Below, piece after piece: positions 1 through 4,450 of a DNA stretch of 7,531 nucleotides. Source of the DNA: Anaerolineae bacterium (lineage in GTDB: Bacteria; Chloroflexota; Anaerolineae; Promineifilales; Promineifilaceae); contig JACSSI010000220.1 in assembly GCA_014879345.1 (NCBI GenBank), forward strand, positions 1 through 7,531. The letters run 5' to 3'. The translations under genes were made by a program, and so were the position numbers. How positions within the stretch are numbered: the first letter of the stretch is position 1; every line of letters begins with the position of its first letter. The notes beneath the pieces were generated by a model that saw only the letters and a program-made list of their open reading frames with translations, was not told the origin of the DNA and made no database searches.

Positions 1-1261
1 GCACAATGCCGATATGTTCGCGTAAATCTTGCAGCTTTAAATCGCGTACATCATACCCATCTAGCAGCACACGACCTTCTGTGACATCATAAAAACGAGG
101 CAGCAAGTTCGTCACGGTTGATTTGCCCGACCCCGTTGGTCCAATCAAGGCGACTTTTTGCCCTGGCTGAACATAAAAACTAACATCATTCAACACCTTT
201 TGACCACCAGCATAAGCAAAGCTCACCTTCTCGAATACCACTTCGCCTCTGGTCTCCGGTAACGCGATGGCATCTTCACGCACATCAATTTCATTGGGCG
301 TATCAATAATATCAAACACGCGGGTTGAACTGGCGCCGGCCGTTGCCATCAGATTCACCAGGAAGCCCAACCGTTGCACAGGTGCGGCTAACATTAGCAC
401 ATAAGAAATCATAGCAAATAACGTGCCAACGGTAATGATCCCCTCAATTGCCATGGGGCCGCCAAACCAGAGTAACAAGAAAACACTTAATGCCACTAAA
501 AAGGTAAAGAAAGGCCAATTATTAGCCCAGGTTTGAATAAGCGTAAAGCGACGGTCAAACCATTCATCGTTATCGCGGTCGAATTTGGATAATTCATGCG
601 GTTCTCTGGCAAATGCTTTAACGACGCGAATGCCCGTCAAACTTTCTTGCATTGTCGTAGAGAGAACCCCCATTTGTTCCTGAATGCTTTTGAACATGGG
701 GCGGACTGTGTTGCCAAAGCGTATGGTTGTATACAAAAGAATGGGAAAGGGTAATAATGCCAGCAGTGCCAACTGCCATGACTCCCACAACATAACAAAG
801 GTGACACCCAGCATAAGCAGTATGGTTGCTGTCAAATCCATAAGCCCAATGCCGACAAAGCTCTCGGTTTCGGCAATATCGCTGGTGGCGCGGCTCATGA
901 GATCGCCGGTATGAGTGCGGTCATGGAAGGCAAATGGCAGATGTTGTACGGCGTTGTAAAACTCGTTTCGCAGATCATACGCGACACGATGCGTGAGCCA
1001 TTCACCATAAAACCGTTGACCGAAACCAACGACGCCACGAATGAGAGAAACAAATAAGATGGTGGCACCGGCAGCAAATAAGGCAATGGCACGGCCATCT
1101 GCTAAGCCCACATCAATAGCAAATTTGATCAACTGTGGGATCAATAAGCTGATGACTGTGGAGAGTATCATAGCTGAATACCCCAAAAACAATTGTTTAC
1201 GGTAAGGTTTTAAATACCCTAGTAATCTTTGATAAACACCTACGCGGTTTGTTACGTGCAT
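1..1261 (-). CDS. ABC exporter, fused permease and ATPase (MsbA/LmrA-type), 3' partial
   Basis: This is an inner-membrane ABC exporter half-transporter with a permease followed by an ATPase on one chain. 420 codons are visible and the C-terminus lies beyond base 1. The start ATG (1261-1259) has GAGG at 1270-1267 with a 5-base spacer. Residues 1-300 form a type-I exporter membrane domain, with hydrophobic stretches near 23-45, 57-80, 138-158, 160-180, 250-268 and 275-295. The family loop TGDLMSRATSDIAE is near 118-131. The nucleotide-binding domain begins near 338, with the A-loop tyrosine at 350 (SFAY) and Walker A GPTGSGKST at 374-382. The sequence stops just before the Q-loop, so the signature motif, Walker B and H-loop are missing only because the window ends. 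Such proteins work as homo- or heterodimers that export lipids, drugs or peptides. The substrate cannot be read from the sequence, and a partner gene could lie further left. Confidence 0.95.
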   Translation of the reverse strand, partial: MHVTNRVGVYQRLLGYLKPYRKQLFLGYSAMILSTVISLLIPQLIKFAIDVGLADGRAIALFAAGATILFVSLIRGVVGFGQRFYGEWLTHRVAYDLRNEFYNAVQHLPFAFHDRTHTGDLMSRATSDIAETESFVGIGLMDLTATILLMLGVTFVMLWESWQLALLALLPFPILLYTTIRFGNTVRPMFKSIQEQMGVLSTTMQESLTGIRVVKAFAREPHELSKFDRDNDEWFDRRFTLIQTWANNWPFFTFLVALSVFLLLWFGGPMAIEGIITVGTLFAMISYVLMLAAPVQRLGFLVNLMATAGASSTRVFDIIDTPNEIDVREDAIALPETRGEVVFEKVSFAYAGGQKVLNDVSFYVQPGQKVALIGPTGSGKSTVTNLLPRFYDVTEGRVLLDGYDVRDLKLQDLREHIGIV

Positions 1262-1326
1262 ATACACCTCGTTCACTCTGAAAATAGAAATTAGTTCAGA
1301 GGAGCCAAGACTCTGTGAAGATGGAT

Positions 1327-1355
1327 ACAATAATCTATAGATTCGTGATTATCAA
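1327..1355 (-). promoter_or_regulatory. Candidate promoter for the ABC exporter
   Basis: Read on the minus strand, TTGATA (1355-1350) and TATTGT (1332-1327) are separated by 17 bases. They match the sigma-70 consensus at 5/6 and 4/6 positions. Transcription would start near 1320, leaving a leader of about 60 bases before the exporter ATG. This is a sequence-match prediction only. Confidence 0.4.
1332..1343. promoter_or_regulatory. Perfect 12-base palindrome in the promoter spacer (possible operator)
   Basis: AATCTATAGATT is a perfect inverted repeat with no spacer. It lies between the proposed -35 and -10 boxes of the leftward exporter promoter, a usual position for a dimeric repressor site. 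No regulator gene is visible in the window, so the binding protein is unknown. Confidence 0.3.
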
Positions 1356-1657
1356 CGTGGCATCCGACCCACCATTTTATCATGCTAAGCTCCCATCCTG
1401 CCCGTATTAGATAAACGTCTAATGCGAACTTAATAGTTTAACAGAGTTGCGGTATTTAAGCCACGAATCTTTGCACTCGAGTACTAATTTCTTGCCAACT
1501 GGGGGAAGTTGATTTAAGATGTATCTCTGTTACAGGAGTAGTGGGCAATCACGATGTGATAAACACTAGGATATTCCTCCTAAAATTCTTATAGCATACG
1601 CCGAGTTTCGACAAAGTGCGGGTTCGGCAAATATTCATGCAGAAGGAAGGAAATAAA
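1356..1657. other. Non-coding region between divergent genes
   Basis: No convincing gene is seen between the exporter promoter and the small-protein gene. The stretch is AT-rich with short ORFs only. It holds two small inverted repeats: ATTAGA-6-TCTAAT at 1406-1423 and ATCAC-GAT-GTGAT at 1548-1560. No strong rightward promoter is evident. The best candidates, a weak extended -10 near 1528-1536 (TGTTACAGG) with TTGATT at 1509-1514, and TATAGC near 1590, match the consensus poorly. Confidence 0.4.
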
Positions 1658-1858
1658 ATGGCTTTTAGTTTTACAAATTCCAAGAATAAAACGTATTATC
1701 TTCACAAGAAAGACACGACGTTGAAAAACGGCCGTCAGCAGACCATCTATTTCTTCGCGAAAGAAGTTAAAGATGAAGGCGCTTTGAATGCAGTGCCGGA
1801 CGGCTACATGGTTTCCGAGAGCCGTAACGGTCTGCCGGTTTTGAAGAAAGCTGCCTAA
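1658..1858 (+). CDS. Conserved small protein of unknown function, 66 aa
   Basis: The product is a 66-residue soluble, lysine-rich protein with no signal peptide or membrane segment. An upstream in-frame ATG at 1616 is possible, but the ATG at 1658 is chosen because AGGAAGG (1644-1650) lies 7 bases before it and because MAFSFTNSK is a natural start. Visible blocks are FTNSKNKTYYLHKKD (5-19), GRQQTIYFFAKE (25-36), a VPDGY segment (46-50) and a GLPVLKK tail (58-64). I recall similar short proteins with the YYLH, QTIYFFAKE and GLPVLKK blocks annotated as hypothetical in other bacteria including Chloroflexota, but could not search. The pattern of short beta-strand-like blocks suggests a small beta-rich fold. 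No function is known to me. The gene is monocistronic with its own terminator. Its NGR (25-27 region) is encoded by a copy of the ACGGCCGT palindrome. Confidence 0.85.
   Translation: MAFSFTNSKNKTYYLHKKDTTLKNGRQQTIYFFAKEVKDEGALNAVPDGYMVSESRNGLPVLKKAA
1728..1735. repeat. Iterated palindrome ACGGCCGT, copy 1
   Basis: This copy sits inside the 66-aa gene in the frame AAC GGC CGT (Asn-Gly-Arg). The wider context is AACGGCCGTC, so the outer flank is not fully symmetric. Confidence 0.7.
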
Positions 1859-1879
1859 GGTTGATTTTTCTTAAAAACC

Positions 1880-1915
1880 AAAGCCCTGCTGAGCATTTCC
1901 GGCAGGGCTTTTTTT
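1880..1915 (+). terminator. Rho-independent terminator of the 66-aa gene
   Basis: A 10-bp stem, AAAGCCCTGC (1880-1889) with GCAGGGCTTT (1902-1911), encloses a 12-base loop and runs into a T tract at 1909-1915. It begins 21 bases after the stop codon. Confidence 0.9.
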
Positions 1916-1938
1916 ATTACCAATGCCACAACCTGTGG

Positions 1939-1958
1939 ATGCCCACCTGCGCGGGCAT
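1939..1958. repeat. REP-like inverted repeat, ATGCCC-N8-GGGCAT
   Basis: Perfect 6-base arms ATGCCC and GGGCAT flank the 8-base spacer ACCTGCGC. The layout matches dispersed intergenic repeats such as neisserial dRS3 (ATTCCC-N8-GGGAAT) and the REP-like GGGCAT/ATGCCC elements found in many genomes. Only one copy is in the window, so its repeat status is inferred from family resemblance. Confidence 0.5.
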
Positions 1959-2080
1959 GACACGATTACCGATTTATTTTCTTAAGTTCCATAAGCGGTT
2001 ACTATAAACCATCTGGTAAGCGCAAGGTCTTTTGATGGGGGTGCTGTTTTCCTTCTATGTAAGAAGATTCTGATCTCAGC

Positions 2081-2109
2081 TTGTCAGACAGCGCATGTCG
2101 TGTTATATT
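2081..2109 (+). promoter_or_regulatory. rplS promoter (sigma-70 type with extended -10)
   Basis: The -35 box TTGTCA (2081-2086; 5/6 consensus) is 17 bases from the -10 box TATATT (2104-2109; 5/6). The TG of an extended -10 is at 2101-2102. Transcription is predicted to start near 2115-2117, about 78 bases before the rplS ATG. This is one of the best promoter matches in the window. Confidence 0.7.
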
Positions 2110-2117
2110 TCTTTTCC

Positions 2118-2141
2118 TAGCCCGCTCAGCGGGTTATTTTT
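2118..2141 (+). promoter_or_regulatory. Hairpin at the predicted 5' end of the rplS transcript
   Basis: TAGCCCGC (2118-2125) pairs with GCGGGTTA (2129-2136) around a 3-base TCA loop, with one G-U pair, and is followed by TTTTT (2137-2141). On its own it looks like a small terminator, but it begins within a few bases of the predicted start site, too early for ordinary termination. It could protect the mRNA 5' end, act as an L19 leader element, or stop readthrough from upstream. Confidence 0.5.
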
Positions 2142-2193
2142 ATGCGCAATAAGCAGGGTAGACACCTGAATAAATTTGTCGGAGAATTAGGTT

Positions 2194-2550
2194 ATGTCTG
2201 ATTTACTATTGAAAGCTTTTGATAGCGAGAAAAACGAAAGTTTACCGAATTTAAATGTTGGTGATAATGTTACGGTTCATCTCCGTATCAATGTTGGGCA
2301 GCGTAATGAGCGTGTGCAGCTAGTGCGTGGTGTTGTTATCCGCAAGCGGAATGGCGGGAATAACGAGAACTTCACGGTTCGTCGTATTGCTTCCAACGGG
2401 ATTGGTGTGGAGCGCACGTTCCTCACGACTTCCCCGCGAATTGAAAAGATTGAGGTTCATCGCCATGCTCATGTGCGCCGCGCTCAACTTTATTATTTGC
2501 GCGACCGGACTGGTAAATCTGCCCGTCTGCGGGAAAAACGCCTTTACTAG
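2194..2550 (+). CDS. rplS: 50S ribosomal protein L19
   Basis: This encodes L19 (bL19), a large-subunit protein at the interface with the 30S subunit. The 118-residue length is normal for the family. Recognisable blocks are [15 protein letters not shown] (18-32), [10 protein letters not shown] (46-55), [17 protein letters not shown] (60-76), the [12 protein letters not shown] segment, and the diagnostic C-terminal [19 protein letters not shown] (97-115). The ATG at 2194 is supported by GGAG at 2181-2184 with a 9-base spacer. The usual partners of the rpsP-rimM-trmD-rplS operon are absent. The gene has its own promoter upstream and a strong terminator downstream, so it appears monocistronic. 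Unlike its neighbours it contains no copy of the ACGGCCGT palindrome. Confidence 0.98.
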   Translation: MSDLLLKAFDSEKNESLPNLNVGDNVTVHLRINVGQRNERVQLVRGVVIRKRNGGNNENFTVRRIASNGIGVERTFLTTSPRIEKIEVHRHAHVRRAQLYYLRDRTGKSARLREKRLY

Positions 2551-2620
2551 ACGCTTGGAAATTAGGGATTAATTGTCTTAATTGATTGCTAGTTTCTGAT
2601 AACTGTTAAAATTTTAATAG

Positions 2621-2655
2621 TGGGTGAAAGCATTGATGCTTTCACCCATTTTTGC
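2621..2655 (+). terminator. Rho-independent terminator of rplS
   Basis: A perfect 12-bp stem, TGGGTGAAAGCA (2621-2632) with TGCTTTCACCCA (2637-2648), has a TTGA loop and is followed by TTTTTGCTTTT from 2649. It ends about 30 bases before the next gene, so that gene needs its own promoter or readthrough. Confidence 0.92.
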
Positions 2656-2683
2656 TTTTCTGATAAGTATGGCTGATTAAAAA

Positions 2684-3424
2684 ATGATGAAACCTATTAT
2701 TGCTTGCACGATGTATCGACAGGATGATCCACCGCAAGGTTCTGCGCTGCCTAAAATGGCGTTAACGGCTGCTTATTTGCAGGCGATTATGCGGGTGGGG
2801 GGTATTCCGATTATGCTGCCGCTTGGTTTGTCTGAGGCGGATTTGGTGACTGTGTTGGCGCATGTGGATGGTGTTTTGCTGCCCGGTGGCGGGGATATGC
2901 ACCCTCGTTATTATGATGAGCCGATGAGTGACCAGATTAAACGGTTGGATGAAGAGCGAGACTGGATTGAGCTGGCGGTGACGAGGCTGGCTGTGGTGGA
3001 GGAGATACCGCTTCTGGCTATTTGCCGTGGACATCAATTGTTGAATGTGGCGTTAGGTGGTTCGCTTTGGGCTGATATTCCCAGCCAAATGCCTGGGGGT
3101 GTGAATCATGATTTTGATGAGGGGCATCCTCCGCAGTATCAAGCGCACTCTGTTATGATTGAGCCAGTGTCGCTTTTGGCTGAGGTATTGGGGACGACGG
3201 AAACGGCCGTTAACAGTCTGCATCATCAAGGCATTAAAGTGTTAGCACCTTCGTTGCGCGCGTCAGCTTTTTCTCCAGATGGGCTGATTGAAGCGGTTGA
3301 AATTCCGGAACACCCTTTTGCGATTGGTGTGCAGTGGCATCCTGAATGGCTTTTGAATGAAAGTGCCGCGATGGTGAATTTGTTTGACCGTTTTGTGCAA
3401 GCTGCGGGTAACGGCCGTTCATGA
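2684..3424 (+). CDS. Peptidase C26 / PuuD-like gamma-glutamyl hydrolase (class-I glutamine amidotransferase fold)
   Basis: This is a cytoplasmic hydrolase of the gamma-glutamyl-GABA hydrolase family, which cleaves gamma-glutamyl amide bonds. The 246-residue length is close to PuuD (about 254). Visible features are an N-terminal KPIIACTMYR strand, the oxyanion-region motif LPGGGDMHPRYY (66-77), the nucleophile elbow AICRGHQLLN (Cys114), HHQGIK (180-185), and GVQWHPEW (215-222), which supplies His219 and Glu221 of the Cys-His-Glu triad. All catalytic residues are present. Two adjacent ATGs (2684, 2687) could serve as start, and neither has a clear Shine-Dalgarno sequence. It overlaps murI by 4 bases (ATGA), so the two are co-translated. 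The pairing with a glutamate racemase suggests glutamate or gamma-glutamyl-peptide metabolism, but the exact substrate is not shown by the sequence. Confidence 0.9.
   Translation: MMKPIIACTMYRQDDPPQGSALPKMALTAAYLQAIMRVGGIPIMLPLGLSEADLVTVLAHVDGVLLPGGGDMHPRYYDEPMSDQIKRLDEERDWIELAVTRLAVVEEIPLLAICRGHQLLNVALGGSLWADIPSQMPGGVNHDFDEGHPPQYQAHSVMIEPVSLLAEVLGTTETAVNSLHHQGIKVLAPSLRASAFSPDGLIEAVEIPEHPFAIGVQWHPEWLLNESAAMVNLFDRFVQAAGNGRS
3203..3210. repeat. Iterated palindrome ACGGCCGT, copy 2
   Basis: This copy lies inside the C26 hydrolase in the frame ACG GCC GTT (Thr-Ala-Val, residues 174-176), just before the HHQGIK motif. The decamer AACGGCCGTT spans 3202-3211. Confidence 0.75.
3411..3418. repeat. 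Iterated palindrome ACGGCCGT, copy 3, directly before the murI start
   Basis: Here it is read AAC GGC CGT (Asn-Gly-Arg) at the very end of the C26 gene. The decamer AACGGCCGTT (3410-3419) ends one base before the murI ATG and occupies the spacer where a Shine-Dalgarno sequence would act. Confidence 0.75.
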
Positions 3425-4269
3425 CCTGTTTTTCTTCTCCCATCGGCATTTTTGATTCTGGTATCGGTGGGCTGTCGGTTCTCCGTGAAATGCAAGCGTT
3501 GCTGCCGGGGGAAGCGCTCGTCTATGTGGCGGATCAGGCGCATGTGCCGTATGGGCCACGTCCTGTTTCTGAGATACAACAATTCAGTGAGGCTATTTCG
3601 CGTTTTTTGTTGACGCAAGAAGCCAAATTGATTGTGGTGGCGTGTAATACGGCTTCGGCAGCGGCGCTCAGTTTTTTGCGGCAGCGCTTTCCGCACGTGC
3701 CGTTTGTGGGGATGGAACCGGCCGTGAAACCGGCGGCGCGAAAGACGCAGACAGGCAAAGTGGGTGTTTTGGCAACGGAAGGCACCTTTGCCAGTGAGCG
3801 CTATGCTGATTTGATGGCTCGTTTTGCTCAGGATGTGGTGGTGTATCAGAATCCTTGTCATGGGTTAGTTCAGTTAATTGAAAGTGGGCAAGGTGATGAG
3901 CCGGAAACGGAGCGGCTTCTGCAAGAGATTGTCTGGCCGATGGTGGCAGATGGGGTGGATACGATTGTGTTGGGCTGCACGCACTACCCGTTTGTGATTC
4001 CGGTGTTGGAGAAGGTGGGGGGAACGGCCGTTTTCATCATTGATCCCGCTCCGGCTGTGGCGCGGCAAGTGAAGCGTGTTCTGGAGAAAGCGGCAATGCT
4101 TTCTGCAAATACAGGGGCTGCCCAACTTGATTTGGTTACGACGGGTGCTGCGGGTAATTTTGCGCATCAAGTTCAGCAATTATTAGGATATGAGCATGCG
4201 GTGAAAACGGCCGTTTGGCAGGTGGAGAATGGGGAATTAACCTTGCAATTTAGTCAGGTTCAATTATAA
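3421..4269 (+). CDS. murI: Glutamate racemase
   Basis: This enzyme interconverts L- and D-glutamate and supplies the D-Glu of peptidoglycan. It is cytoplasmic and cofactor-independent. The 282-residue length is typical. The N-terminal IGIFDSGIGGLSVL (8-21) carries Asp12. DQAHVPYG (38-45) is a variant of the usual DSARxPYG segment. The two catalytic cysteines are in VACNTASA (Cys75) and GCTHYP (Cys186, followed by His188). GNFAHQVQQLLG (245-256) resembles the usual C-terminal family segment. Its ATG overlaps the C26 stop codon (ATGA) and no good Shine-Dalgarno is present, so translation is probably coupled. Three palindrome-type sites fall inside it: ACGGCCGT at 4024 (Gly-Thr-Ala-Val) and 4207 (Lys-Thr-Ala-Val), and the variant CCGGCCGT near 3718 (Pro-Ala-Val). 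The gene has no terminator of its own before the tRNA. Confidence 0.97.
   Translation: MTCFSSPIGIFDSGIGGLSVLREMQALLPGEALVYVADQAHVPYGPRPVSEIQQFSEAISRFLLTQEAKLIVVACNTASAAALSFLRQRFPHVPFVGMEPAVKPAARKTQTGKVGVLATEGTFASERYADLMARFAQDVVVYQNPCHGLVQLIESGQGDEPETERLLQEIVWPMVADGVDTIVLGCTHYPFVIPVLEKVGGTAVFIIDPAPAVARQVKRVLEKAAMLSANTGAAQLDLVTTGAAGNFAHQVQQLLGYEHAVKTAVWQVENGELTLQFSQVQL
4024..4031. repeat. Iterated palindrome ACGGCCGT, copy 4
   Basis: This copy lies in murI in the frame ACG GCC GTT (Thr-Ala-Val, residues 202-204). The decamer AACGGCCGTT spans 4023-4032. Confidence 0.75.
4207..4214. repeat. Iterated palindrome ACGGCCGT, copy 5
   Basis: This copy lies near the 3' end of murI in the frame ACG GCC GTT (Thr-Ala-Val, residues 263-265). 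Symmetry extends to AAACGGCCGTTT (4205-4216). Confidence 0.75.
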
Positions 4270-4270
4270 T
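4243..4270 (+). promoter_or_regulatory. tRNA-Pro promoter embedded in the end of murI
   Basis: A perfect -10 box TATAAT (4265-4270) overlaps the murI stop codon TAA (4267-4269). The -35 box TTGCAA (4243-4248; 4/6) lies 16 bases upstream within the last murI codons. The predicted start near 4277 leaves only about 6 bases of 5' leader before the mature tRNA at 4283. Confidence 0.65.
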
Positions 4271-4282
4271 CCCGCTTCTGTT

Positions 4283-4356
4283 CGGGGCGTGGCGCAGCTT
4301 GGTAGCGCGCGCCGTTCGGGTCGGCGAGGTCGTGGGTTCGAATCCCGCCGCCCCGA
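4283..4356 (+). tRNA. tRNA-Pro (anticodon CGG)
   Basis: A complete cloverleaf can be drawn. The acceptor stem is CGGGGCG (4283-4289) with CGCCCCG (4349-4355), the D stem GCGC/GCGC (4292-4295, 4305-4308), and the anticodon stem CGCCG/CGGCG (4310-4314, 4322-4326). The loop TTCGGGT holds anticodon CGG (4317-4319). The T stem GTGGG/CCCGC carries loop TTCGAAT. A discriminator A is at 4356. The C1-G72 pair and sequence are typical of bacterial tRNA-Pro. It decodes CCG. The 3' CCA is not encoded (CAG follows), so a CCA-adding enzyme is needed. Confidence 0.97.
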
Positions 4357-4370
4357 CAGGTTTTTAGAAG

Positions 4371-4378
4371 ACGGCCGT
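4371..4378. repeat. Iterated palindrome ACGGCCGT, copy 6 (left terminator arm)
   Basis: This intergenic copy forms the left arm of the terminator stem. Its left flank is G rather than A (GACGGCCGTT). Confidence 0.7.
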
Positions 4379-4391
4379 TTCTGTTAAGGAA

Positions 4392-4399
4392 ACGGCCGT
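4392..4399. repeat. Iterated palindrome ACGGCCGT, copy 7 (right terminator arm)
   Basis: This intergenic copy forms the right arm of the terminator stem, within AAACGGCCGTTT (4390-4401). Each arm is itself self-complementary, as well as complementary to the other arm. Confidence 0.7.
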
Positions 4400-4450
4400 T
4401 TTTGCTTTAAAGTAGCACTGATTTCGTGGGAGCGACAGTGAAAAGGCCTT

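Larger units (their letters stand above)
4371..4404 (+). terminator. Rho-independent terminator after tRNA-Pro, built from two palindrome copies
   Basis: ACGGCCGTTTC (4371-4381) pairs with GAAACGGCCGT (4389-4399) around the 7-base loop TGTTAAG, followed by TTTTT (4399-4403) and GCTTT. The 11-bp stem lies 14 bases after the tRNA. On the opposite strand the stem is not followed by a T run, so it is probably not a bidirectional terminator for the convergent GH31 gene. Confidence 0.88.

Noticed and set aside
1321..1410. Short plus-strand ORF of 29 codons in the long spacer
   Set aside because: It has no proper ribosome binding site or recognisable sequence, and it overlaps the proposed leftward promoter.
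1616..1618. Upstream ATG as the start of the 66-aa gene
   Set aside because: No ribosome binding site precedes it, while the ATG at 1658 has AGGAAGG at ideal spacing.
2327..2572. 81-codon plus-strand frame overlapping rplS
   Set aside because: It is a +1 frame shadow of rplS with no ribosome binding site.
3226..3861. 211-codon minus-strand frame across the hydrolase/murI junction
   Set aside because: Its product is rich in Arg and His with no recognisable domain, and it lies opposite two well supported genes.
4283..4404. tRNA-Pro as an integration site of a mobile element
   Set aside because: No integrase gene or repeated tRNA 3' end is present in the window.
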